NCBI GenBank assembly: GCA_014925825.1
Contig: JACGCK010000033.1
Span: forward strand, 248,001-312,000
DNA: 64,000 nucleotides
Origin: Pholiota molesta
Taxonomy: Eukaryota > Basidiomycota > Agaricomycetes > Agaricales > Strophariaceae
Reading direction: 5' to 3'
Positions 24,091 through 36,115 of the stretch are shown in pieces; the stretch's first letter is position 1; each line of letters begins with the position of its first letter. Made by a program: the position numbers and the translations under genes. The notes beneath the pieces are model-generated. The model saw only the letters and a program-made list of their open reading frames with translations. It was not told the DNA's origin and did no database searches.

Positions 24091-27060
24091 ACCATCGTAT
24101 TCCCCACCCCTGATGATCAACAAGGAACGTTGTACTTGAGCAAGTTGTACAATGCGAGGTGAGTGAGAAATCATCGAAATTCGGTGCATTCATTGGCTGC
24201 GAAATATATCGCGTTCGTGGGATACGTCTTCTACTAACTAGTAATGTAATTGGATATTCATATATCATTGCTTCATCTCTTCTCAAGACTGAGAAATTTC
24301 CCGCGTCAACATCATTTCGACGTCCTAATGCAGTGAGTACTTTGCCTAAACGATTATCAGTACCGCCGAAGAAGAGGCAAAGGCAGAAAAGAAGCAAGGC
24401 ACGTACTCGGAAGTCTCTTCCTTTCCATTGGATATAAGGTACAAATAGTAAGAATAAACCAGTAACAATGCTGTGAGTAAAAGAGACGATCAGCTCGTGT
24501 GTTTAATATGGAAAAGCTTGTGGATTGCTCACGCTGCCTCGACGCCAAAGGTCTGAATAGCTCCGTGTTTGAGGGCCCATGGAACTTGGAAAAACGCCAC
24601 GGCGAAACCTAGAAAACAGGGTTCATATATTGTATTGATATAGAAATTAAACCCACATACCACCTAGCGTACGGGAAAGATTGATCAGGGCACTGACCTC
24701 TCCCTAGGCACAATAATTATATGTCAGCAATACAGACCATTTGTGTTCATGAAGACACTTGCCTGATGCTTGGGGAAAGAATCATTGAGATACGCATAAA
24801 CGGCGACGGTGTTAATCATGACAGCGAATTCAGCGATTCCCCATCCCATGATCAGAGCGCCGGTACTGAGATGTTTTTCGATTGAAGCTCCGAGTGTAAC
24901 AAACCCGCAGATGTACAACGGAATGGCGATGTAGCAAGCCCTGCAAAATGATGTAAAAAAAGATATTCACCAGACTTCGAATACAATCAAATACTTGCCA
25001 CAAACGACTTTCAGCCTCGAAAACACCCTTGTTTCGTCGGATACCAATCCTCATGATCCAATCATTCGTGTATCGGCCAACGATCTCTCCAAGTACAACG
25101 GAGACCTATTTCAAAGATTAAGAAATTTACTCTGTTTATAGCGAGAGTACTCACAATAGGTGTACCGTAACCTCCGGCAATGCCAAATTGGCTAAAGCCG
25201 AATCCACCAGGAGGAGGCGTTCCCAAGAAGACAGCATTAGTAACCTTGATATCAAAGAAGGTAGAAGCCATCTTTAAGTATATGAAGATTTTCATTTGAG
25301 GAGTGAGATACTTACGTTAATACCGATGCTAAATCCAAAGACCATCGCCTATGAATGGTAGATGAGAACGCGAAGCCAAATAATAAATTCATTAGATACT
25401 GACCTCGAATACAAGGATGAGAATCAAATGAGGTCTCCACACGAGAGTCAATGGCGCGAAAATAGCCTGGGTCCAGGACATGCGATATTTCTGCATCTTC
25501 AAGCCAGTAATTCCGACGAGGGTTTCGATTCGGTAGCGAAGGCCCGTCGTGGTAGGCTCCGGAATTGGCTTCACGGTACGATCATACATGCTGAACAAAT
25601 CATGAGAAAAATAACTACTAAAATCCAAGGATCGATTACTTACGTTTCCTCCATGAAGAAGATGATAAGGAGGAGAACAATGGCAGAGTAGATCGAACCG
25701 ATGCCGTATGCCCATCTCCAAGTCGTGCGCGCTACCAAGAAGCCGAACGCGAAGGGAGACAAAAACGGGGATATGATGAAACCCATGGTCCAAATGTTAA
25801 GCTTTTGAAGAAAGCCATTCGATTAGTTACTTCACGTCTTGATATCCGATGTGATAGAAATGCACCTTTCGCGCTTGCAGATGGAAAGGGAAGAGATCTG
25901 TGACGATATACAGACCCTAGGAACCATTGGATTAGAGTCGTGTCCAATGGAGGCACAAGAATATAGACATACCGTGACCTGCGGAGCAGTACTAAATCAC
26001 GAAGGCAAAGTCAGTATGCAGCGGATATGTCATGAGATTTAGATTTACGCAAAAAACGCCGTCAAACACCGCATGGCTGAAAGGGTCGCATCAGCTTCAC
26101 TGCATCGGAACTATAATCAACGCCCACATACCCGTGAACGTCTTCAGGGTGGGCGCGAAAGTGCATCCTACAAGGAAACCAAGGGCCAAAAGCTAAGCAA
26201 AATGATGAATTAACATTATGTTTTGGGTCACGGTGATCATTAAATTTGCAACAACTCACTTGAGTCCAAAACAGAACAGGAAGCCGCCCGAGCCTTCGAA
26301 TGAGTATAACCGCAAAAATTCCACCCCACCCTAATAATAAATTGCTTTAATCAGATCCAACGAAAATAGGTGTCGGGGACGCGGAGCTATTCACCCAAGA
26401 GAAAGATGCTCCAACTGTAACGTTTTATTATCAGTACCAATCCATTTGCAACGTGATAGAGAACAGATCGTTGAGAAGGAGAGGCTTACTTTGATGTGAG
26501 ATTGTTGATCACGCCGGTGGTAGTGTTGTATTGTTGGGCCAGTGCGAAAATGGACGCGATACCTGTGGATGCGGCGGCCTGTGAGTGGGTCAGCGGTGCA
26601 TGACCAAGGCGCCCAACATACCAATACCCGAATCGAAGTCGGGCACGATGGCCGCGAGCGTCATGATGAACAGCAGAAGGTTCTTTCGTCGGTCAGACCA
26701 GTTCTGAGGGTCCAAATCGGAGTCGGTGGGCTGAGGCCAAAGCACTTTGGTACCATCAGCGGTCAACTTCAGTTTGGCAGCGACTGCCTCTCCCAATTCG
26801 ATCTTTGCCTCTCTGCAAACCAATGAGTAAGGTATCCGCAGCATAACACCAGAACATACTCAGGGTCTATGATCAGGCGACCTGCGTTGACTTCATGGTA
26901 CGAGTAGAGGTCGATCTCCGTCGAGGTCTGGCTGCTGGACTCGCCGTCCGCCTTCTCGTTGAGGTTGACGACCTTCTCTGTGGACATGGTGCACGCGTGA
27001 AAGAAAGATGGGCTGCAGAATCAAACCTACTTGGCGTCAATAAATACATGGGCGGAATAA
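24090..27060. repeat. Left arm of an inverted gene duplication
   Basis: Similarity to 33140-36115 in opposite orientation covers the whole MFS gene, about 60-80 bp of promoter including the TTTCACGCG box before the ATG, and about 230 bp beyond the stop (the GCAGCCAATGAATG block and the ATCATCAGGGGT block). Introns align in position. The arms lie 6.1 kb apart and have diverged clearly in third positions and introns. Confidence 0.8.
24325..26987 (-). CDS. Major facilitator superfamily transporter, copy 1
   Basis: Twelve-helix plasma-membrane-type MFS permease, probably a fungal DHA1/HOL1-like drug or metabolite transporter; the substrate is unknown. The start at 26987 (MSTEKVVNLNEKADGESSS) precedes a hydrophilic N-tail with STEIDLYSYHEVNAGRL. 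Core segments are NWSDRRKNLLLF, VPDFDSGIGIASIF, LLGGWGGIFAVILIRRLGRLPV (loop 2-3 motif), TTWRWAYGIGSIYSAIVLLL, then a central loop (MYDRTVKPIPEPTTTG). The second half includes GWGIAEFAVMINTVAVYAY, LGGFAVAFFQVPWALKHGA and IVTGLFLLFVPY. A terminal 61-nt intron with a TACTGATAA branch region is removed to give the ending RAKYSLH at 24325. About 15 short introns; all exons read in frame. It is half of an inverted duplication with 33213-35886 and is divergent from the MATE gene. Confidence 0.85.
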
Positions 27061-28815
27061 CGGACACTTTGCGCTGCATTAGGAATAGCGTTCCCCACAA
27101 GATATTCTTAGACCATTCCCCACACACGGGATCAAAGGGATACATACCACGACGGAAGTTTCCTAAAAAGCTGATCAGTTCAGTGTTAATGTGGTTGCAA
27201 ACATTTTGCGTGGATGTGGGAATGCAAACCAACATTTTGACTTTCCTGGTCAAATATAAATATGTCTCCTGGCACCTGCGCAATCGTACCTGAAAGCAGT
27301 CCTATTTTCTGGCATAAATAGTTTATGCCACGAGAACAAGGGAAGTTTCTCAGTCCAAGTCTGCGACACGTGAAGAGGAAGTGTGATCATCTGTGATCAT
27401 CCAGGACAGAACGAGTACATGTATGTAACGTGAGAATAGTGTATCACACAGTAGTAATCGTGGCGAACACGAGGTCAGTTATCCAATGCCTTATGATAAC
27501 GAGGACGATCAGGGAGAAGCCACGAAGGTCATTATGACATTATCCACTCAGAAGGTGGCAGAAACACAAGTATCGGATAATGTTGTTCGGGCAAGAGAGT
27601 TTTCTCGCCAGCCAAAGTGTCAGACTTGCTCGTCGCAGGTGAGAGGGTTATTTGGAGAGTGGGTAATGGTCGTAAATACGACTCGGAAGTGAGAAGAGAT
27701 CACTGTAACATAGCTTTAGCAAGAAAGATCAGGCTGAGCCACCTTTGAGGTAAAGTAAACGCAACGGGGACCTCCAGTAAGCCAATGTCGATAAACGGAA
27801 ATCGCCAGGTGATTTCTCACAGGGAGACAGCTTTGGTGCTCATTCGTATGGTTCGAAATATCGCACGCTGAACAGGTCTCATTGATGTAGCCTGGATGTA
27901 GCCACAGAGCCGATCAATGGGTGCGAGAGCTCAGGGTGCGAAGAATTGCATTGTGCAAGTTTCCCATTGCTTTAGCCAAGTACCCTCCGTCGTTCGGACG
28001 TGTGGGTACTGAGTGTAGTATTCAAGTTGTCAGGAAGTACCATTCAGCCGGCACTATGGAGGGGCTGGTCATTTCAGATCATTCAAGTGAGTTGCTATAG
28101 CACTGTTTTCAAGATTCGTTGGAGTCCTTCAAAGAGAGCAGCAATAAGCGTCCCAAGGTCGCCAGTAATCTAAACATCTTGTTGGTTCAAAACTTCAGAA
28201 CTGAAAGTTTGAATTGCTTGCAACAGGAAGTCATGAGCGTGAGACCTCTCGGAACCTAGAAAAGAAGGCTTTTAAGTTAGATCGATCCAACTCCCGTAGC
28301 CACAGGAATCAAAGGAAGCATATCTCTTAAGCTATACTAGGGCGTGATCAGGAATGCCGACTTCAAGCAAATTTCGTAACCTAGTGACAAATGCAACTGT
28401 TGACTGGAAGGGGAGGCTAATTCAAGATTTAATGAAAAATAAATAGCTAGGCTTGAATTGCAAGAAATGACGAGGTACGAACCATTATAATAATATTCTG
28501 TCGATACTTGTAGTAGTGCAGCCTAAAAATGCATATCAGAGAGTCATCCGACAAAGATGGCCAGCGCCCACTTACCGAGCCTGTCTTTCTAGTATGTAAT
28601 GTAGTTCTGAGCAAGTCCTGAGGCCTGAGCCTGACGTTGAAGACGCCGAAGACCACTGGCAAGAGAGTGAAAAGATAAATTCACCGGACCGCGCCGAGTG
28701 CGTCTTGATTTCGAGCACGTGCCAAGGAGCGGCCGAACGTGCGCTCGCTTCAGAGTCCAAATCCGACGCTCGGAGGATTTTAGCGCTTCGCCTGCGTTCT
28801 TGTCGTCCGACCACC
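26988..28815. other. Divergent intergenic region between MFS copy 1 and MATE
   Basis: About 1.8 kb separating two divergent transporter genes. The left ~70 bp belong to the duplicated arm. No gene, RNA or clear repeat was seen; short frames at 27486-27692 and 28447-28826 lack support. Regulatory sites for both transporters probably lie here. Confidence 0.4.
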
Positions 28816-31353
28816 ATGTCCTCCACCTACGCTCACTACCAGGGTCCCTCGTCACTCCCGTCAGACTATGCAATTGTATCCCGAACTAATGGCCACCAAG
28901 ATGAATCCAATCACGACTCGGATTTGGACGACGACGACGCCACCGCTATTCTCGGAGACTCTGGCAGAGAGCGACGTCGAGATAGCTTCGACGCCGCTCG
29001 CCCAATGATACCTTCAATGGGCACATACCCAAGCCCTGATGATTCCGCTGCAGCTACATCCAGAAGTTATGTATTGCCCTCTGAAACCACACCACTTTTG
29101 AGCAATCCTCGTATTCCACGTATTGAAGAACCCATCGACCGCGACCCCTCTTCAGACAATGAGTCTAAGATTGTGATGTTCTGGGAAGAGCTTGGTATAC
29201 TAACGAAATACGCGTTGCCTGTTTTTGGGTGCGTATGTTTCTTGTCTCAGTGTTTTCCAACTCTTACAACTCAAGGTGTTAGGACTCACGTCCTCGAATA
29301 TTCGCTTGTTATCGTATCTGTAATAACGATAGGACACATTTCTACAACCGCACTGGCCGCCGTCTCTCTGGGCTCGATGACCGCCAGTGTTAGTGGGTTC
29401 AGCATTATCCAAGGTTTCGCTAGCGCCCTCGACACAATGCTGCCTTCAGCCTGGACGTCTCCCCAACCCCACCTCGTCGGCTTGTGGTCCCAGCGCATGA
29501 GTAAGTCTACGACATTCGATTCCTTCGACCGTCATTTACACTTTTTTTGAGCTGTGGTCATGTTCGCTTCCTTAATCGTAAGCATCTTTTCATCTTTCTA
29601 TTTTACTCGCTTTGGCGTCCCATACGATAACACCACTTCCAAGTTCCCATGCTAATGTCACTCCACTCTTACAGCCCATGTTCTTAATCTGGTTCAACGC
29701 GGAGTCGCTCCTCATCGTCCTGAAGCAGGATCCAGAAGTAGCGCACCTCGCTGCCATCTATCTGCGCTGGGTTTCGATAGGTCTTCCAGGTTCGGAGCAC
29801 AAATTTCCTACATAGTCGGTGTCATATAAAGTTGCTAACTTTCTATTCTTATCCTGCGGCATTTAATTTTAGCCTATGCGTTTAATTGTATCAGCAGGTG
29901 CATAGGCCTTCGACTTCTTACATTAATTTAGTGCTGACCCGCAAGTTATGCTTTAGACGCTACTTCCAATCCCAAGGTCCGTTTGCATCGATGTGCCTAT
30001 TCGAAGTCTTACCCTGTTCTCAACAGGACTCTTCGCCGTACCAACGCGCATCGTCATCATTGTCGCACCTGCTAACGCGCTCCTGAACTATCTTCTCGGT
30101 AGGCCTCACACTCCCGATTCATGCGATCCCCACTAACACTCACCTAGTATGGGGCCCTGCGCCCATCCGCCTCGGGTTCATTGGCGCCCCCATCGCGACC
30201 GCGATATCCTTCAACCTCATCGCGCTGCTGTCGGTGCTATATGGGATATTCTACACTCCACACACGGCGTGGTACCCGCTCTCGCGCCGCATGTTCACGA
30301 GCCTCGGCGTTCTCGTCAACCTAGGGCTGAGTGGCGTCGGGCAGACGGCATCGGAATGGTGGGCCTGGGAGCTCATCGCGCTAGCGGCGTCTCTGTGCGT
30401 GCGCCTTCATTGTAGGTATACGCTGATTAGTGCTAAATCTGAGTTGCAGACTCGGTCCTACCGCGCTTGCCACGCAATCTGTGCTGCTTGTGTCTTCGTC
30501 GACGACTTATCAAGCGCCGTTTGCGCTTGGTGTCGCCACCGCTGTTCGGTACGTCTCTGTGTCCTTCGGCTCCGCACAAACGTCTTATGATCACCTTCAT
30601 CCTTCTTGCACATAACCTAGTATTGGTAACCTCCTAGGCGAATTCAAGGCGAAGCGCGCGGGCGTCGCAGCGAATGCTTCGATTGCGATGGCATTCATGA
30701 TCGCATGCTTCACAAGCACGCTCTTCCTTGTCTTCCGGCAGAAATGGGCGTATATTTTCAATGATGATCCCGGTTGGCTTTTCTCTCCTCTCGCGTGTAC
30801 TTGGCATAGCTAACGAACGTGCTGGATAGAGGTCGTGAAGCTCGTGTCGTCGATTATGCCGCTGCTCGCGCTGTTCCAGGTGTTTGACGGGACGTCGGCG
30901 GTGACGGGCGGCGTTCTGCGTGCCCGAGGGAAACAGTTCGTGGGCGCCTTGTTGAACCTGAGGCGAGTGTTATTCTCGTATTCGCGGTGTGTGCTGTCGT
31001 TGACCTCTTCTTCTTCCCATCAGTGCCTATTATATCTTTGGTGAGCGTCAACGTCTTATCATGGACCCGATTCGTGAATAATCGTTATATTCATGCGGCC
31101 TTACGTTCCTTTCTTTCTCTCTTTAGGCATCCCACTCGGAATATACCTCGCGTTTAAGCAGGCACTGGGGCTGCACGGCCTCTGGCTCGGCCTCACGTTC
31201 TCGCTCGTGTACTCCGCCGTGATCGGTACGTGGATGGCCCTGCGGACGGACTGGGACCGCGAGGTGTGGAAGGTCACGCAGAGGCTCAAGGAGGAGGACA
31301 AGACAAGGGCGCGGGAGGATAGGGAGCGGGAGGATGGGAATGGGCATGTCTAA
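28816..31353 (+). CDS. MATE-family multidrug/toxin extrusion transporter
   Basis: Twelve-helix cation antiporter of the MATE family, exporting organic cations from cell or vacuole; the substrate is unknown. The start at 28816 (MSSTYAHYQGPSS) gives a long hydrophilic N-tail (~120 residues with LPSETTPLLSNP) before the first helix. Landmarks are HISTTALAAVSLGSMTA, FSIIQGFASALDTMLPSAW, the LVGLWSQRM junction, LIWFNAESLLIVL, LRWVSIGLPAYAFNC, APANALLNYLLVWGPAP, LGFIGAPIATAISFN and GATAVR-IGNLLGEFKAKRAG. The C-tail is highly charged. About ten short introns, including tiny exons at 29549-29572 and 29875-29904. One intron (30963-31023) has a GC-AG donor, GCGAGT, giving NLS-AYYIFGIPLG. The gene appears intact and resembles yeast ERC1/YDR338C-type MATE proteins. 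Confidence 0.88.
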
Positions 31354-31879
31354 GCGTGGGATGGGCTATGATGATGGGGACACCGTTTTGAATTAGGTGG
31401 ATTTAGATGGATGATTTATGATGGTGATTATACCAGTTATTTATTTATGATTTGGGGACGCACCCTGTTTGTTTTTGGAACTTGGAACTTCAGGAGTATG
31501 CAGTCGAGCTTTCCACGACCTAGAGCTATTCTTCCTGGCTTCGTGTTTCTTTATTTCTGGCTATGACAGTTCTGTTTTCAATTATTATCTCTTTATACAG
31601 TGCTCTGTGTGGGTAATCAGTTTCAGAGGATGTGTCGAAGAAGTTATGAATATAGTGCGGCTTTGCGGCAGAGAATCTCCTCGGAAGCGCGAGGCCAGCA
31701 GAAGGTCGCGCACTCTTCAACCAGAAAATAGAAAAGGCCAGACGGGTGATGTTGAAATCCATGTTCGTCATATTAGTCGCATTAAATAAAAAATCTGTAA
31801 GCGCGCCTCAGTCGTCAGTGAACCAGCAAAACACACCACAAAACAAGGACGCACCAGAAGTGTAATAGCAAACCCGCAT
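31354..31879. other. 3' flank between convergent MATE and MRPS8 genes
   Basis: Two genes converge here. AT-rich, with no supported open frame or RNA. Confidence 0.4.
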
Positions 31880-32341
31880 CTACTGCGCCCGACACACTAC
31901 TTCTCCACCCAATTTCATCTGCAGCGCCTCCCTCGCCTCCAGCCATTGATGCTCCTTAACTTCGGTCTTCACCATCGCGACCTCGCCCATCCCCAGCGGC
32001 TTCACCTGGCCGCTCCTCCTCCCCGAGCACAGCAGGCGGATCTCGCTGGGCATCATGTACACCCGCCGGCTGGGCTTGCTGATGAGCTCCATGCGGCTCA
32101 GCACGGGCTGGTCGTCGCGGTACTTGAGGTTGGCCCAGATGCGGCGCTCGCTCTCCTTCGCCGTGCCGAATGCGGTGGGGTCCGGGCCTGCGAGCGTGCC
32201 GCGGGTGAGGGAGGAGATGAACCCGGCGCGCATGAGGATGGAGAGGATGCCGAGGTTTTGGGTGTTGTGGTTGACGGCGAGCAGCGCGTGCCGGGCGCGG
32301 AAGGCGTTTTGGACTTTTGAGCAGAGGTCGTGGGGGAGCAT
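31880..32341 (-). CDS. MRPS8: Mitochondrial small-subunit ribosomal protein uS8m
   Basis: Binds helix 21-25 of the small rRNA in the mitochondrial ribosome. Single exon of 153 residues: LCSKVQNAFRARHALLAV, ILMRAGFISSLTRGT, RRIWANLKYRDDQPVLSRM, SKPSRRVYMMPSEIRLL. The C-terminal part carries GMGEVAMVKTEVKEHQW in place of the bacterial GI(S/A)-loop ending. The length and motif order fit fungal uS8m. It is divergent from MFS copy 2 (870 bp apart). Confidence 0.85.
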   Translation of the reverse strand: MLPHDLCSKVQNAFRARHALLAVNHNTQNLGILSILMRAGFISSLTRGTLAGPDPTAFGTAKESERRIWANLKYRDDQPVLSRMELISKPSRRVYMMPSEIRLLCSGRRSGQVKPLGMGEVAMVKTEVKEHQWLEAREALQMKLGGEVVCRAQ

Positions 32342-33140
32342 GGTGCTTTTTGGGGATGCGAAGCCTGAGTTTATAGTGGGCCGGGACTGGGTGAGGTCGT
32401 TGAGGAGGCGAAGGGGACTGTGACTTACGAGGGAGACGGGGAGGACGGTTGAGTTGGTGGCAGCATGTCCCGACTTTTCGCAGGCGGTTGTTTCTTTTGT
32501 TTGTTTTCGAGGGTGTTGAGGATTCTTCCTTCTCTCACCGTCACTTCAACCTCTTACCACAAAGTATTGACGGTGCATCGCTGCTTTCCTGAACTTGCCT
32601 ATCTAAACTTGATCCAAACCTTCTGTTGGCTCTGCTGTGGACTGATTTCTCAAAAAGTCACTGTTAGGGTAGAGCAGCCAGTGCAGCAAACCAATTCCAC
32701 GCCTTGTCCACGCCTTAAATTATCCACTGCATTGCCACTGCTTAACCTCATTTCAGCAACCTTATTTTCGAACCTCTACGATTGGCGTTGTGTTTGTTAC
32801 AATGCCTGTACCTATAACCCAAGCATCGTTTTAAATTTACTGGGCCATCCCAAGGTATGATTACTCTTTCATATGTAGGAAGTCATCGCCATCGGTGAAG
32901 TCGATTAATTAAATCTCCTTCTTGAAACAGATAGAGTCAAATACATCAATAGACATTGAATTAGGTTGTGAATTGAAAATGTTTATTTTTATCCAGGGAA
33001 GACGATATAGGTTTGGTTATGCATTCCCACCTTTCCACCCCACTAACGTTCATTTGTGATAATAGTAACACTAAGGTGATCAACTGTTAGAAAGCTTCTG
33101 TTACTATGATCGCACTCGTGTGGAAAACGCATGGTTTAAG
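32342..33140. other. Divergent region between MRPS8 and MFS copy 2
   Basis: No gene recognised; AT-rich, with open frames that have no family signature (for example 32465-32860 +). Probably the promoter region of both genes. Confidence 0.4.
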
Positions 33141-36115
33141 AATACCCCATGTATATATCAACACCAACTTGGTTTGAATCAACAGCTTTTCTTCTTTTCT
33201 TTCACGCGCACCATGTCCGCAGAAAAGATCAACGAGAAAACGGACGTCGAGTCCAGCAGCCAGACCTCAACGGAGATCGACCTCTACTCATACCATGAAG
33301 TCAACGCGGGTCGCCTGATCGTAGACCCTGAGTACGTTCTGGCACTTCCAGTATGTTCTGGGTATTTTACTAATGAATACTTTGGTTTTCAGAGAGGCAA
33401 AGATCGAACTTGGGGAGACAGTCGCCGCCAAGCTGAAGTTGACGTCCGATGGCACCAAAGTCCTGTGGCCTCAGCCAACCGACTCCGCCTTAGACCCTCA
33501 GAACTGGTCTGACCGACGAAAGAATCTTCAGCTGTTCATCATCACACTCGCCGCCATCGTCCCAGACTTCGATTCGGGTATTGGTATGTAGGCCCCTTTG
33601 GTCATGCACCGTCCCAGACTTGATCACAGGCCGCATTGAATCCCAGGTATCGCCTCCGTTTTTGCACTGGCAAGACAGTTCAACACTACCACCGGCGTGA
33701 TCAACGACAACACCCAAAAGTAAGCCCATGTTTCTCAACGGGGTGCTCTCTCTCACGTCGTAAACTTACGCTGATAATAAATCGTTACAGTTGGAGTATC
33801 TTTCTCTTGGGTGAATAGTTCTGCATCGTCGATGCCTATTTTTGTAGGACCTGATTGGGGCGATTTATTATTAGGGTGGGGTGGCATTTTTGCGGTAATA
33901 CTGATTCGGAGACTTGGGCGACTTCCTGTCCTGTTTTGGACTCAGGCAAGTTATCTTGAATTTGTGAATTAGTGTGCATCCAGGATACGACGTTAATTCG
34001 TCATTTGTAAAGCTTCTCGCCTTGGCTTTCCTTGGAGGATGCACTTTCGCGCCTAATCTAAGGACATTCACGGGTACGTAACTGCTTGTGTACTTGCATG
34101 AATTATATCTCTAATAAAACGGTGTTGATCTGATTCTTCCAGTCATGCGATGTTTATGCTCTTTCTTTGGGTAAATTTCATGACATATCCATCCCGTAAC
34201 TTATTGACTTTATGGTTTAGGACTGCTCCGCAGGTCACGGTATGCTTATACTATTGCAACTTCCATCGGATCAGCTTTCATTCGTGATACTTTCTAGGGT
34301 TTGTATATCGTCACGGATATCTTTCCCTTCCATTTGCAGGCACGGAAGGTACATTTGTATCACTTTCGATATCAAGAATTGAAGTAATTGATCTCTTTTC
34401 TTCCATGAAAGCTCAATGTTTGGACTATGGGCTTTATTATATCCCCATTCTTGTCTCCATTCGCATTTGGCTTCTTGGTAGCCCATACCACCTGGCGTTG
34501 GGCATATGGCATCGGCGCGATATATTCTGCAATTGTTCTCACCCTTATCATCTTCTTCATGGAAGAAACGTAAGTATTATTATTCTGACGTTCTACTCGT
34601 TTTTCTGACGTTGCTATCCAGCATGTATGATCGTACTGTCAAGCCAATTCCAGAGCCTACAACCACTGGTCTTCGCTACCGAATTGAAACCCTCATCGGA
34701 ATTACTGGAGTGAAGATGCAGAAGTACCGCATGTCCTGGACCCAGGCTATTTTGGCGCCATTGAACCTCGTGTGGAGACCCATTTGATCCTCATCCTCGT
34801 ATTCGAGGTCAGTATCTAACTTTGTTATCTTGGCTTCGTGTTCTCAGCTGCGGATCATAGGCGATGGTCTTTGGATTTAGCATTGGTATTAACGTAAGTA
34901 TCTCGCTTCCCAAATGAACATCTTCATATACTTAATTACGGCGTCTGTTTTCTCCGGTATCAAGGTTACCAATGCTGTCTTCTTGGGATCACCCCGACCG
35001 TTTGGATTTGGTTTCAGCCAATCTGGCATTGCTGGAGGATATGGTACACCTATCGTGAGTCCCCCTGCTATAAACAATGGGAGATCTGCCTTCATATTCG
35101 ACCTAGGTTTCCGTTCTGATTGGTGAGGTCGTTGGTCGATATACGAACGATTGGATTATGAGGGTTAGTATCCGAAGAAATAAAGGAGTCTTCGAAGCCG
35201 AAAGTCGCCTGTGGTGAGAACTGTTTGTTTCGTTTAAAGTTTGAACTTCATCATGAACGACCTGCAGGGCATGTTATATCGCCGTTCCGCTGTACATCTG
35301 CGGTTTCGTTACCCTTGGGGCTTCATTTGAAAAACATCTTAGTACGGGCGCTTTGATTATGGGATGGGGAATCGCGGAGTTCGCTGTCATGATTAACACT
35401 GTCGCTGTCTATGCATACCTTAACGACTCGTTTCCAAAACATAAGGCAAGTATCTCTGTGAACGCAAGGTCTGCGTGATTTCTAAAATGCATTATTGTGC
35501 ATAGGGAGAGATCAGTGCCCTAGTCAACATTTTCCGTACACTTGGTGGTATGTGTGCTTATTTCTTTCCAGAGAAACACCATTATTAATCGCATTGATAG
35601 GTTTTTCCGTGTCCTATTTCCAAGTTCCTTGGGCCCGCAAGCATGGAGCTATTCAGACTTTTGGTGTCGAGGCAGCGTGAGCCACCCATAAATAATTTCA
35701 TTATTGAATACGCGATCTAATTCTTGCTTCCTACTCACAGTATCGTGACTGGCTTGTTTTTGCTATCGGTGCCTTATATACAGTGGAAAGGAAGACATTT
35801 GCGAGTACGTGCCTGGCTTCGTTTCTGCCTTTGCCTCTTCTTCGGCGGTACTGATAAACGTTTAGGCCAAGTATTCTCTGCATTAGGATGTCGAAATAGT
35901 CTTGACGCGGAAAATGTTCTCAGTCTTGGGAAGAGATGAAGTTACGATATATGAATACCCGATTGGTTAGTAGGTAGATACGTATCTCACGGATGCGTTG
36001 TATTTCGCAGCCAATGAATGTACTGACTCGCAAGCAATTTTGCCGCCTTCACATTGTGCAATCCACTCCAGCGCAATATTCCCAATCATCAGGGGTTAAA
36101 AATACGACCAGATAT
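33140..36115. repeat. Right arm of the inverted MFS duplication
   Basis: Counterpart of 24090-27060 in opposite orientation. Homology fades about 230 bp beyond the MFS stop. The 36,000-36,100 stretch repeats the GCAGCCAATGAATG and ATCATCAGGGGT blocks of the left arm. Confidence 0.8.
33213..35886 (+). pseudogene. MFS transporter copy 2, single-base frameshift
   Basis: Paralogue of copy 1 with matching intron positions. The start at 33213 (MSAEKINEKTDVESSSQ) and the end (RAKYSLH, stop 35884-35886) agree. All exons read in frame except one. At about 34780 the exon reads TGGAGACCCATTTG where copy 1 has TGGAGACCTCATTTG, so one base is missing and a TGA follows at 34785. The frame resumes downstream in the next exons (NAVFLGSPRPFGFGFSQSG, CGFVTLGASFEKHLSTGA). 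One intron (33946-34012) has a GC-AG boundary, GCAAGT, where copy 1 has GTGAGT. Either a young pseudogene or an assembly base error. If the base is real, half of the transporter would be lost. Confidence 0.8.
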
